DNA of 64,000 nt, taken from positions 1,116,001 to 1,180,000 of the forward strand of contig JAJSPD010000002.1 of assembly GCA_021307315.1 (NCBI GenBank). Direction: 5' to 3'. Source of the DNA: Bisporella sp. PMI_857 (taxonomy: Eukaryota > Ascomycota > Leotiomycetes > Helotiales > Helotiaceae). The notes beneath the pieces were generated by a model, which saw only the letters and a program-made list of their open reading frames with translations, did not search any database and had not been told where the DNA came from. The position numbers and the translations under genes were made by a program. Every line of letters starts with the position of its first letter. Positions within the stretch are counted from its first letter, which is position 1. Below are positions 34,386 through 45,053 of the stretch, piece by piece.

Positions 34386-36140
34386 CTATACAAAAGGCAA
34401 CACAACATGACTCGCCCGATCACCGCCCATGTGGACTATATGTCTTCCTTTATTCCTGACATGATCCAAGGTTCCAAAATTATTAACAGCAAAACTACGT
34501 CCGCTCACCGAAATCCTCAAGCCCTCGCCTGCTTCGTACTCGATGCCCATAGCCCATATGCCAATATCGAGCTTGACCACCGTTCCAGGCTCGATCTTAT
34601 CTTCTAGCTCGTGTGGATGATATGGCCAATTAGCGTGCATGGATTTATCCCAGTCAATGGCACGATGGGATGCCCTCAGTATGCCGACGGGACCTTTGTA
34701 CAGCACAACTTCCGTCTCTTGTTCTGGCTTAAACTCTTCGAACGACTTGACTGGGATACCTTTCCACGGGATATTAAGATTCTTCATCGGCTCGCCTTCC
34801 TTGTCCAACTTTTCGATGAATACGTAAATATCCATGTCGTCGAAGTCATCGCAAGACATGTAGAGCACCGCTTTCGGTATGCCGATGATTTGTGTCTTTT
34901 TCTCGAAGACGTAGGAGAAGGAAACTGAGTCATTGGTCTCAGAATCATAGCTCGCAATGCTTAGTTGCTCTGGCGTTTGGGGTGAAAGTTTTCCGCCGGG
35001 TTGCATATGCATTTGTTTGTACTCTGTCTGCGGCAGCGGAAAGTCTTCCACAACCATATTCTCGATCGGCTCGCTGGCGCCAAACTTCAGAACCGCCATC
35101 CTCACACGTGGTGTCTTCTCCCATCCATTATCTTGTCCTTTCAAAAAATGGTCGAAAAACTGGAATAGTTCCGTACGGGCTTGAGCATTGCCCCAAAGGT
35201 CGTACCACTCCTGCCATGGATGCCATCGCAGCCACTTATTCGGCGTATCGACTTCGAGCCATCCACGTATTGCGCCCATGCCATGCATCGTGTTTGTCCA
35301 GGTTCCAGTGATATAAGTAGGCACAGTTATGTTCTTCATATCTGGCCGCTTGTCATTCCACCACCAGTTCGCCAGGGGATGTTCCCGAAACATTTCCCGG
35401 AAACTCTCCATGCCGTAGTTGCCGCTCAACATGTATTTGACGATCAGTTTATCAAATAGGTCACCAGCATATATTCCACCCCGAGCGAACTGCTCACGGA
35501 AAAGATCGCCGCAGCCTTCCCATGGCGCAATGGCTTTCAGGCTCGGTGGCTTCAGTGCAGCAATGAACCACTGTACGATGGCTAAGTGCGAGTTCCCCAC
35601 AAGCCCAATACTCCCGCTACACCATGGCATCTTTGCGAGCGCCTCAATGGCATCGTATCCATCTTCTGCCTCTTGCGTCCCCATGATGGCCATAACTCCC
35701 TCAGAGTGACCCGCGCCACGCGAGTCGATATTGACAATTGCATAACCAGCTGGGACCCAATCGGCTGGGTCAGGCGCCTCAAACTTCTCCAGTCCGCTCA
35801 ATGTGCCATCCGGAATGCCCAGGTTCCATGGTGTCATGAGCTTCAGCGACATGAGCCCGTTGAACTTCTTGCCAAACGGGCTCCAGCATAGCAGGGCGGG
35901 GACTGGGGCACCGCTGTCAGAAGGACGATAGATGTCTGCGTAGAGCTTGGCACCGTCGCGCATCTCGATAGCTACATCGTGCTCGACCAGTATTGGCGAG
36001 GGAAGCGGTCGTGAGGAGGCATCGTAAGTCCAACCCGCGGGCAAGATTTCGGTGCGTGGGTTGAGTGACTGGTAACCGCCAACACCAGGTTTTGGAGGGT
36101 TGATGGGGACTATAGGTGCTTTTATCATTTGTGAGGCCAT
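34386..36140 (-). CDS. CocE/NonD (X-Pro dipeptidyl-peptidase S15-type) alpha/beta hydrolase
   Basis: Serine hydrolase of the CocE/NonD family (esterase, amidase or acylase). Single exon. I start at the Met at 36140 (MASQMIKAPIVPINPPKPG, 584 residues); the frame is open to 36284 but that extra 48-residue lead is low-complexity and probably 5' UTR. Family marks: IEMRDGAKLYADIYRP, PALLCWSPFGK, and AGYAIVNIDSRGAGHSEG. The nucleophile elbow is GNSHLAIVQW with Ser184, where the common Trp after Ser is His. PWEGCGD, a lid with WWWNDKRPD, and the C-terminal jelly-roll (PXPP_C) follow with LRASHRAIDWDKS. It is divergent from the PhyH gene and shares its promoter. Confidence 0.92.
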   Translation of the reverse strand: MASQMIKAPIVPINPPKPGVGGYQSLNPRTEILPAGWTYDASSRPLPSPILVEHDVAIEMRDGAKLYADIYRPSDSGAPVPALLCWSPFGKKFNGLMSLKLMTPWNLGIPDGTLSGLEKFEAPDPADWVPAGYAIVNIDSRGAGHSEGVMAIMGTQEAEDGYDAIEALAKMPWCSGSIGLVGNSHLAIVQWFIAALKPPSLKAIAPWEGCGDLFREQFARGGIYAGDLFDKLIVKYMLSGNYGMESFREMFREHPLANWWWNDKRPDMKNITVPTYITGTWTNTMHGMGAIRGWLEVDTPNKWLRWHPWQEWYDLWGNAQARTELFQFFDHFLKGQDNGWEKTPRVRMAVLKFGASEPIENMVVEDFPLPQTEYKQMHMQPGGKLSPQTPEQLSIASYDSETNDSVSFSYVFEKKTQIIGIPKAVLYMSCDDFDDMDIYVFIEKLDKEGEPMKNLNIPWKGIPVKSFEEFKPEQETEVVLYKGPVGILRASHRAIDWDKSMHANWPYHPHELEDKIEPGTVVKLDIGIWAMGIEYEAGEGLRISVSGRSFAVNNFGTLDHVRNKGRHIVHMGGDRASHVVLPFV

Positions 36141-36790
36141 AGATGTTATGAATGAATGCCCAAGTAACTGACAAAGAAGGAGCAGAAGTAGACGAGCAAG
36201 CGGTGTTGAGAATAGAAACAGACTGCAAAATGGAGAAGAAGCCGAAGAAGAATTATCGAAAATTAACCTACACAGCTTGGTCAACCGTTTAAGTCCACCT
36301 GAGGATGTACAACTACTCGGTCATGCTTTCAACGGGGCATACCGCGACACTCACTATCCCATCTCTCATGATCACTATATGCCATTTGCTCAATAAGATC
36401 CAGACTCTGTGATTTGCCGTCGTGGAGAATTTGGAGCGGTTGAAGACTAAAGACTCCGATTGGTCCTGGCGCGGAATGTCTATGGGGCCGGGGTGGAGGT
36501 GGAGTTGCCGATGCGGTGATGTCTCTCTGCCAGAGATTCCGAGCCGAACCGAACCTGCGCCTGCAAATTCCCATCGCAAGACATTAAAGCGAACCGGCGG
36601 TAGATGGTGGAGCGTGTTCTGTGTGTAGAACTATGGAAATAATATTTGTGATGGAGATTCTAGCTCCAAGGGGACTAACGAGAGATATAAGTGTGGTGTC
36701 CTCTACTTCAAGCACAAGTCGTCAATAAAGCAATCAACTGCACACAACTACGAATAGATACCCTTTGTTTATTGTACAAGCTAGATTACA
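36141..36790. promoter_or_regulatory. Divergent promoter of hydrolase and PhyH genes
   Basis: 650 bp between two start codons pointing outwards. It carries the CCG operator-like element at 36534-36558. On the minus strand it has an ACCAATC box (36458-36464) and CAACCGCTCCAAATTC (36427-36442). On the plus strand AAATTCCCA (36565-36573) follows. Close counterparts of all of these exist in the promoter at 41205-41366. Confidence 0.6.
36534..36558 (+). promoter_or_regulatory. CCG-repeat operator-like element, copy 1
   Basis: AGATTCCGAGCCG (36534-36546) runs on as AACCGAACC, so that CCG recurs at 36539, 36544 and 36549: a direct repeat of CCG with 2-base gaps. The same 13-mer and three CCG at the same spacing occur at 41205. 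Fungal Zn2Cys6 proteins bind CGG/CCG triplets in such arrays; one is encoded at 38297-40569. The 13-mer ends 244 bp before the PhyH ATG. Confidence 0.6.
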
Positions 36791-37918
36791 ATGGCCACAT
36801 CAACTATAACCGAAACAGCTTCAACACTCATTGCTGATAGAAGCATTAAGCCCAAGGCTGCTGGCCCTGACAGGTTGTTCAATAACCCAGAAGCAAAGTT
36901 TGGTGACTTCAGAGACGACATCCTGCGCGATGGTTTTGCGGTCATCAAGGGAGCAGTCCCACGAGAGCGAGCAGATAAGTATGGCGAGGAGATGTTCCGC
37001 TACCTAGAAACATTCAAGGGTGGTCTCGGCTTCAAACGTCACGACCCCTCGACCTGGCTGGAAAACCATTTACCTGTGATCAACGAGAAAGGAATGTGTC
37101 TTGGGTAAGTCAAACATTACCAGTTTAAGTACTTAGTAAGTTGTACCAAGAGACTGATGAGGTGTGCCTCTAGATATGGCGTCGCCCATGAATCGTTCGC
37201 CTGGGACATCCGTCAAGAACCAGGTGTCGTTTCCGCATTCGAGAGAGTCTACGACACAGAGGATCTGATCGTGTCCTTCGACGGGCTCAATTTTGCTCTT
37301 CCCAACCGTACCGACATGAAGCCCAACATCCCCTGGCCACATCAAGACCAGGACCCGGAGAAGCCCGGCTTCAGGTGTCTGCAGGGCCTTGTCAACATCC
37401 TGCCGAACGGGCCTGACGATGGAGGTCTGATCGTGTGCAAAGGCGCGCACCTGCTCTCTGAAGAATTCCATGAGGACTTCCGCGATGAACCCGACCGCAT
37501 CTGGGCATGGACGAAGGAGTGGTACGGCTTCACCGACAAGGGCATGCGATGGCTCGCGGACAAGGGTTGCGAGTGGATCAAGCTGGACGCGGAGCCAGGC
37601 GATCTGTTCCTGTGGGACAGCCGCACACCGCATTACAACCTCAGTCCGAAGGGCGTCTCACCGCGCTTCTGCGCGTATACCTGCTTTATGCCGGCTGCTG
37701 AGGCGACGCAGGAGGATCTGCTTAGGAAGAAAGAAGCTTTCGAGACGCTGCGGAGCACAACGCACTGGCCGAATGCGATGCATGTTGGTGGGTATCCGCA
37801 GAAGCGACAGAATGGCGAGTTGTGCCCGTACAATGACGACAAGCCAAGGCAGAAGCCGAAGTTAACAGAGCGAGGGTACAAGTTGACGGGTATCCCGTAT
37901 GTTCAGGCGACAGTATGA
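36791..37918 (+). CDS. Phytanoyl-CoA dioxygenase (PhyH) family protein, 2 exons
   Basis: Fe(II)/2-oxoglutarate-dependent oxygenase of the PhyH superfamily; hydroxylates a small substrate and needs O2 and 2-oxoglutarate. Exons are 36791-37104 and 37174-37918 (352 residues; intron 69 nt, GTAAGT...CTAG). The iron triad is visible as His161-x-Asp163 in WPHQDQDP and distal His258 in DSRTPHYN. The usual helper block GLVNILPNGPDDGGLIVCKGAH lies between, and FRDDILRDGFAVIKGAVP opens the domain. The C-terminal part TLRSTTHWPNAMHVGGYPQKR is a feature of a fungal subgroup. It shares a promoter with a CocE-like hydrolase. Pathway: unknown; oxidation after or before ester/amide cleavage is an inference. 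Confidence 0.92.
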
Positions 37919-38296
37919 GTTGCAAATTGCATCCGAGGCTAGGAGATTATCAGATTTCTCTCTGTTTATTACGGTTACCATCCTTGTTTGAGCTAGTCAG
38001 CCTATAATGTTAAAACTTTGTATTTTATATCGAAGCCGCGCCTACCTATAATTAAATCATACGTGATAAGCATAGCTTTGGTACTGTGATCGTCTGGATG
38101 TACACATTTATCACAACCTTAACTCTGCCCAAGGATGAGACAACATAAAACTTCGTCACTAAGTATGGCACTTCAGCACAGATAGGCTTTTCAAATGCTT
38201 GACCAAATAGCGTAATAGTTAGCTAAAGGAAGACCATAGTCAATGGCCTTTAGTTGATTGAGTGTTATATAAATAGAACATATAGTTTTACATAAG
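37919..38296. other. Shared 3' spacer, PhyH and regulator
   Basis: 378 bp between convergent stop codons. AT-rich, no gene seen. Confidence 0.6.
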
Positions 38297-40569
38297 CTAG
38301 CAAGGCAAATGATCAAGACCTTCATTGAAAAGCTGACTGAAGTCACCCCAATCCCATCCAATTTCATCGGCTAGGCTTGGTGACCATGCAACATCCCCAA
38401 GCGGTATGGCTGTCGAGTCAACCAGTGCACTCTGTTGCGCCTGTGGTACTGTCATAAAAGAAGGAGCTGTCTCTACATTGAATGTCCGATTCTCGACAGA
38501 ATGAACGCTACTTGGGGATGTTTCGCTATTGCGAGCGCCTTGAGAAACGGATGACTGCTGCGCTGCTTGTGACTTGGCAGCAGAGATAATGTGATTTACT
38601 CTTTGGTCAAGTACTTGTAGTACGTGGTGCAGCTTCCTATTCGAGGTGAATTTCTCGTACTGTGCTCGCGCAAAGTCCGCGGCGTTATGTATCAACTTTC
38701 TATGTCAATGACTGGTCCGTCCCGGATACGAGAATATTAGGGACTTACAGTAAGATCCGTATTGCTAAGTCGAGACGTGGGATGGGTAATTAAATGCACA
38801 GAAAGAACATACAAAGCCTGCAAAGGAGCTGCAGGGGTAGAGGCGACTGGAGCTGATCCTCGGTCATGGCCTTCAATTAGGAGCTTTATAATACTGCGAG
38901 CCGAGTTGGCAGCGAGTGTTTGCCCGTTCCGTATCAAGAAGTCCCATGGCTTTCCAGTAACATACTGCTGTACAGCCATACGCGTAGCTTCTTCGCTTAC
39001 TAAAAAACTGTTGCGCATGATCATGATTAACCTATTGAAGCCTCGGTCAATGATGGCCACACTAAACTTGGTGAGGCTATCTGTTCAGACTTACGCACTG
39101 TGAAATTGTATGGATATGAAAGACGCCACCGGGAACTGAGATGGATTGCAAATTAGATCTGATCTAGGTCGGAAACCTTCCGGAAGTCCATCTGCCCAGT
39201 GCATCAAGAGCAGCACCGTCTCACCGCTCGTGTTGACCTTTTCCTTGATAGCGTCCTCCAGGTTGTTATGATCTGCCATTTCTTCTTGATTCCGAACTCT
39301 GATACTCATCCTACTGATCTGTGAGAGCGTTCGGGCAAGGGATATCACAATATGGGGAAAATTTGGATCACCATCAATATTGCGGACTGGATCCGGGTCA
39401 AGCTGGTCACATTCGATGTCTTTGATAGTAGATGGACGCCCTAACTCGAATGCAAACAATTTTTCGTAGCTGTAGACACTCCACCAGGTCCGCCATCTGG
39501 CGTTCTCGGTCTGGTCATCTATACCCTCCGGGCTTCGTCTAGTAGATACTCTCCTCCGGTTCAGACCTAAAGACTGGGCCATTGAGACGCAGAGACCCAT
39601 GATAGGCCAGGCCGAAGCTATCCGGTCCCTCAATCGCAGACTCATTGATAGCATAAAGATGATCTGAACAGCTTCTAAAGATGCCCATGATATGACATTG
39701 CCAAGCATAGTTTCACAGAAACTAATGTAGGCCGAAGCCAGCTCGCCTGATTCTGACGTCCCATTATCGTCGTGAGATCCTAGGGCGAGGACTAAATATG
39801 CAATAAGTAATCGAGATAACGTGCCTGGTTGGACATATCCAGTTACACCCAATACTGCTATGTCGTCAAAGGTCTCTTTGACTGTGGCACGATCGAGGAT
39901 TGGGTATATACGATTGATGCTATCGAAGTAAGAATCTGCAATCTCGTTACATATTTGTAGCAGAGGAATATGAGGTAAGGCTAGAGTTGGAAAAGGGGCT
40001 GGTGGGTGATCCGATTCGAGCCCTAGTGTGCTATTGAAATTGCAGGGTATGCCCAAACGGTAAAAAGCTAAGGCTAGCCAGCCAGTCAAGATCTCTTGAG
40101 TGTTGTGTCCACGGATCCTTGGTAGCATGGGGAGTGGTCCAGAGAATGGCCTTTGGACATCTTGCCCAATAGTCGATTGCTTCCTGTGTGATCCATCTCG
40201 GTCCCGTGTCAAAGCATTGGAATGCAATTCCCATTCTGGAGTGACGATTTGGGTGCCGGAGTTAGCAGGACTGGCAATGCTCGTACTGCTCTCGTCTGAT
40301 GTCCGAGCCGGCCCAGAAACGAGAGGCTCGCTGGCTCGCGTTACTGTCGCTAGGTGGTTGGGCGAGCCAGCTGTTTTTCTGACAACTTCGACTCCGGGCC
40401 GCCGCTTGTCTGTAGTAACACATTCGATGCCTGCAAGCAAACATGCACGGCATGCGGGTTTCTGCTCGTCACATCTTGCTTTCTTACTTCGACAATAATT
40501 ACAGGCAAAGTTCAGTCTTTTTCTCTTCTTTCCAGACGTGTTCGCAGCAGTAAAATTAGCTGTATTCAT
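38297..40569 (-). CDS. Zn2Cys6 (GAL4-type) transcription factor, 3 exons
   Basis: Nuclear DNA-binding regulator of 718 residues. Exons are 40569-39095, 39031-38749 and 38695-38297 (introns 63 and 53 nt). The N-terminal binuclear zinc cluster is complete: Cys23, 26, 33, 40, 43 and 50 (C-x2-C-x6-C-x6-C-x2-C-x6-C), preceded by a basic KKRKR. A Ser/Thr-rich linker follows, then the fungal-specific middle domain (DSYFDSINRIYPILDRATV, LAYLVLALGS-like block, SMAQSLGLNRRR, RWRTWWSVYSYEKLFAFELGRPS, IECDQLDPD). For intron 1 a nearer AG would give only 33 nt; the AATAG with a TTGAC branch site is preferred and keeps QFHSALIMIMR. The C-terminus is acidic and aromatic (WDWGDFSQLF), as in activation regions. 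It shares a promoter with the MFS gene, so a pathway-specific regulator is the likely role. Confidence 0.93.
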
Positions 40570-41482
40570 GGCACCATGAAGTCTGCCAGCTGTGCATCTT
40601 CCGGCTTAGTTTGCGGAGTCAGGGTTCTGTTGAGACAGGGAACAAGCTAATTAATTACTTGAGAATGAGCCATGTTACCACTGTAGGCGAATGAGGATCC
40701 ACGCAATATAATCTTACCAGGTACGCAACATAATCCGGGGAATGTGGAGGAGTTGCGGGGCCGCATGGGGCAAGCGGCCGGGTTTATTTCTAACCAACTT
40801 GCACAACACGTGACGATATCGGTAATGCATAGCCCAAAAAAAAAAGTAGTAGGTGATGGCTCGGCTTAGTGTTGCAGAAAACAAGCAGATACATCGTCTA
40901 AATACAACTGGTCTTTAAATGAGTAAGCACTGTGAGAAAAAATGAAGTCAAATTCATTTGTGCGAGACGAGAATGCCGGATAAGATGCCGAAAATTATTA
41001 AGTTAGTGAGCAATATTTACCCGACCTTTGCACATATTCGGGTATCTCTTTCCACGAATTTTGAACGTTATAAGGAACATTTAATCATGCTTAGTGACAA
41101 GTACACGTCAGTCATTGCAACAGACTTTACCATTTAGCTTTAAACTAACATCTTCGGTGCACAATTGCCATTTGCCACAACAGGGGTTCTTTTCCATAGT
41201 TCCAAGATTCCGAGCCGGCCCGGCACGGTTCGGTTCCCCTCAAGACCCCCAACTAGCAATCCGGGACAGATTGGAGTACATGGTCGTGGGGGAAATTCCC
41301 AAATAATGGTAGGAACAGAATATACCGACCAATCAAAGCAACTCCAAATCTCTAGGACTGAGTCTGTCTTTTGCCCTTCTTTGATTTTATACAAATAGGG
41401 ACATGGATGCACTCGATGCGGTCACCCATTCGTGATAATCCTTTCACAAATTCCAAGCCAAACTTGTCAGGCCATTACCAAA
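40570..41482. promoter_or_regulatory. Divergent promoter of regulator and MFS genes
   Basis: 913 bp between outward-facing start codons, holding the second CCG element (41205-41240). Also present are AAATTCCCA (41293-41301), an ACCAATC box (41328-41334) and CAACTCCAAATCTC (41339-41352), each with a counterpart in the promoter at 36141-36790. Confidence 0.6.
41205..41240 (+). promoter_or_regulatory. CCG-repeat operator-like element, copy 2
   Basis: AGATTCCGAGCCG (41205-41217) leads into CCG at 41210, 41215 and 41220, the same 2-base gaps as copy 1. It is followed at once by inverted CGG-TT-CGG (41226-41233), which reads GAACCGAACCG on the other strand, matching the tail of copy 1. The 13-mer ends 265 bp before the MFS ATG. 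Confidence 0.6.
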
Positions 41483-43364
41483 ATGTCGACTGGTTCGCTC
41501 CCAAAGTTCAAGCACGAGCAAGTGGAAGAGCTCGAGTGCCCGTCTCCAATGCAACCTACAAACCATACCACGGGGACAGTTCAGCTGTTCGACTCGAAAC
41601 GCGTCGTGTTGATACCTACGCCAAGTCGGGACCCGAAGGGTGAGATCCATACCCTCTTCATACGCTCCCGAAAGGAGTCATCATACATAAAAGGGATTCC
41701 ATGCTAACAAACACTCGAAGATCCTCTGAATCTCCCAGAATGGCGAAAGAACCTCATCGTTCTGATCATCGGTCTGTTCTCTGCTTTCGCGGTTCTCGCA
41801 ACAGCCGGTATGGGCGCCATCGCGACCGAAGTCATGGCTATGTACCCAGGTGAAGAAACTAGGGTCACCGATTTACTCACCTACCCTACCGTGTTTATGG
41901 GCATAGGGAATATTATTGCCATGCCTGCCTGGTATGTTAATTGAGAACCCTGACCAGCTTGTGCACCTCTCAGTGGTTATGGCTTGACAATTTCTAACCT
42001 TCATCGTTGGCCACAGCGTGGCTATAGGTAGGAGACCAGTTTTCCTTGGCTCGCTCTTAACCATGGTCTTGAGCGGCATATGGTGCGCCTGCTCGAAGTC
42101 TCTCGGTTCGCATATCGCCGGGCGAAACATCCTCAGTCTGGCAGCTGGCCAGAGCGAAGCCTTGACGGCATACATGGTTCAAGAAATCCATTTTGTGCAT
42201 CAGCGAGGAACGAAAGGAACTTGGAATGCCGTAATCCAGGGCACAGTCAGCGGCGCCATGTTCGTCGCGACCACATACCTGGTTCCGGCTTTGGGAGTGC
42301 GATGGTGGTATGGCATCATGACGATCATTAACTTTGCCATACTCATTGCGGCTTTCGTGTTCGTCCCAGAGACGATGTACGACAGGGTCGTCGAGGACTT
42401 CGGTATGGACAGTCTTTTTATGTTACTCGTACACAAGCTTCTACTGACCAAAGGCAGAGGGTGATCCACATGTAGAAGCCGACGGCACCAAGGTTATGCA
42501 GGTAACAACAACCGCTACCAATACATTAGACCCCGATCGCTATGGACCACGAACCTGGAAGACCGATCTGACCGTCTTCCATTTCAAGCCACGCTGGCAC
42601 GAAATGTTAAAGTTCTACAAGGTCGTCGCTCAAGCATTCTGCACGCCAACCATCCTATGGCTTCTTTGTGTCAACGGTGCTTTCCTTGGAATATTCGTGT
42701 TCCACTCCTCCACATTCGCCGGGGTCCTCATGTCTCCGCCTTACAACTTCAAAGTTGAGACCTTAGGATTTGTGCAGCTCGCGCTGGTCCTGGTCAACTT
42801 CATTGTCTTGCCCGTTGTTGGTTATGGTTCTGATTGGGTTATCAAGTTGATGAGTCGAATGAATAAGGGGGTTTACGAGGTAAGTGAGGATCGGATTAAT
42901 CACCTACTTCCCGAAGACATTGCAGGTGCTGAACAACCTCCCCGTAGCCAGAATACCGCTTCTTCGGTCTTATCTTGCCTGCCTGTGCAGCTGTCATTGC
43001 CTGCGTTATCTACGGTCGAGCCGCCGAGCATCCAGCAAGCTGGAATTGGTCGGCGATCGCTATCCCATACGCCATGGGGCTTTTTTCATTCATGGGTGCC
43101 AACACGGTCGGCATCACATATGCCGTAGACAGTTGGCCGCTCGAAGCTGGCGCCATTCTTCTAGTGATAGCTGCGGGGCGTGGCTTCATCTCTTTCGGGC
43201 TCAGCTACGCAACGGTTCCCTGGGTGAAAAAGAACGGCTACGATGGCGCCATGAATGATTTTGCTATCGTCTGCGGGGTTTTCAGCCTCTTGGGTCTTCC
43301 TGTGTACTTTTTTGGTAAGAGGATCCGGCTGTGGACACAGAAGCACTTCTGGCCGCTAGAGTAA
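41483..43364 (+). CDS. MFS transporter (DHA1/Hol1-like), 5 exons
   Basis: Proton-coupled plasma-membrane transporter of 530 residues. Exons are 41483-41639, 41721-41931, 42017-42402, 42458-42879 and 42948-43364; introns are 81, 85, 55 and 68 nt, all GT..AG with CTAAC/CTGAC-like branch sites. The family mark DPKDPLNLPEWRKN appears only after removing intron 1. VAIGRRPVFLGS is the loop 2-3 motif, EIHFVHQRGTKGTWNAV is typical of the subgroup, and the second half starts after the loop VFHFKPRWHEMLKFY. GVYEPEYRFFGLILPA forms only if the acceptor is at 42947. Neighbours (regulator, dioxygenase, hydrolase) suggest uptake or export of the cluster substrate or product. Confidence 0.92.
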
Positions 43365-43844
43365 TGTATGGTTAATCGGCAACTCGTGACAGTAGGAGGA
43401 TGACTTGAGCATGTGTCAGCAAATTATCATGAATAATGTCTGAAATCGTTCCTCGCGCAGCTTCAGATACACGCAATTAATTCATTTTATAATGAATCCC
43501 ATGTGCTCATCTGCCTAGTGTCCTATAGATGAAGTGATAGCCATCTTCGGCCTCGTTAATCATATGGCCATTTGAGAGTTTTTAGTTCACTGATTATCAC
43601 ACCAATAAACAACTACCACGTCATGGCATCAATGCATTCCTCATATATTTTATGTCTATCAATGTATCTATCTATTCGTGCATAGGTATCGTCCCCATTT
43701 GCGCCATCAACCAGTGTTCCCAGTCTACCAATCTGCTCTAGACATTAACAATAAAAATTACTCCTAACACCCGGTATCAAGTCATCCCATCATAAGTCCG
43801 ACCAAAGCACGTATCCTCAACACCATGACTCCAACATTCAAGAT
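43365..43844. other. 3' spacer, MFS and GH76 genes
   Basis: 480 bp between convergent stop codons; no gene seen. Confidence 0.6.
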
Positions 43845-45053
43845 CTACGAAACACAAGCAGCGCCAACAATAACATCCAACGCACTGCTTTGCGTCTGAA
43901 TCGTCACCGACCCCTTCGGCCCGCTCCAAATCAGTCCCAGCTGATTATCCACCTGACTATTCGCCCATATAGAATCTGCGTTCTTCTTCAGGAAATCCGT
44001 GTACGTCGCCTTCTGCTCGGCCGTGATCCCGTTCATGCGGTTCACCATGAATAGCACATTCCGCCCAAACACGCCTTTGAACTGCTGCAAATCGCTCGAG
44101 CAGTTTGGCTCGCATGGCTCATGCAGAATGCCGTTGGAATCCGAGAAGTGCTTTATACCTGCCGTAGCCAAAGTATTGGCCAGATCGTTGAACTTCGCGG
44201 GATTAGGCGCAGACCAGGCGAGTTCAACGAGCCCGGAGAGGATGATACCTTGGTTGTAGGTGAAAATTGGGGTTGACAGGTCGTTTTTGCAGCCCGGAGC
44301 AGCAGAGAGGTGGTCGTTGACTAGATTGTCGGAGTTGATGAGACCGCTGGCGAGGAACCAGTCATAGGCTTTTATAGCTTCGTTGTAGTAGTAGCCCGAG
44401 TGTGGAGTTGATGGGCGACGGTTTGCGAGCTTGGCTGCGGCGGTTATATAGAGAGCGTTCTCCACAGAGTTAGTGCCAGAGTGAGCTTTGTCCCACCTGT
44501 GGATGTCAGTCTAAGGCTCGTAATAGAGCAAGGAAGGGACGCACCAGAGGGCGCCGCAAGAAGATGTCCCGAAAGAGTTCTTGGAATCTTCGAAGATCTC
44601 GGCGGCTTTGTCGAGGTATTTCTTTTCGCCTGTGACATCAAACACCTTAATCCACGCCAACACCCACCACAACTCATCGTCGTAAAAGCCATTAAGGAAG
44701 CCCGTGAAGCCGTAGGCTTTTGGGGCCTTTTCTAAGGTAGTAGGAAAAACTTGATCCGTGATATGTTTTATTTCATTAGGGAATTGTTCTGCAAAGTTCG
44801 CGAGCGTGGTGATGACATTAGCGCTGTTCCACCACGCGCCATCCCAAAGACCTGTGGCAGCATTGTACCAGGTCATCATCTGATTTGAGGCTGCGACAGT
44901 ATATCTAACATAGTCTGCCTCCGTGGCTCGACGATGTATAGGAAAACGTGGTAGGACAACTTTATGCTCTATCGATGGCTCATCGATTCCCCACGCATTA
45001 GATAAGTTGATTTGTGACAAACATGCCAGAATGAGTGTGGTAGGTAGCAACAT
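43845..45053 (-). CDS. Glycoside hydrolase family 76 (alpha-1,6-mannanase type), 2 exons
   Basis: Secreted enzyme of the GH76 family, which acts on alpha-1,6-mannan, or as a Dfg5/Dcw1-type crosslinker of cell-wall proteins. Exons are 45053-44545 and 44496-43845 (386 residues; intron 48 nt with a GACTGAC branch). The signal peptide is MLLPTTLILACLSQINLSNA. An in-frame Met 7 codons upstream (45074) is possible but gives a poorer signal. The catalytic pair Asp125-Asp126 in NGFYDDELWW is intact, as are WDGAWWNSANVI, TYNQGIILSGL and the (W)GPKG end. There is no clear GPI signal; the C-terminus ends after a short hydrophobic run (ALDVIVGAACVS), so whether it is anchored is uncertain. Confidence 0.91.

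Noticed and set aside
34407..35891. Long open frames on the plus strand opposite the hydrolase
   Set aside because: Shadows of a strong minus-strand coding frame. They have no start context or family.
39062..39094. A 33-nt intron in the Zn2Cys6 gene using the first downstream AG
   Set aside because: Shorter than any other intron here and without a branch site. The 63-nt alternative ends AATAG and has TTGAC upstream.
32497..43364. A classical secondary-metabolite cluster
   Set aside because: No PKS, NRPS, terpene cyclase or DMAT core enzyme. The acyltransferase lacks the promoter element, so I limit the cluster to 34386-43364.
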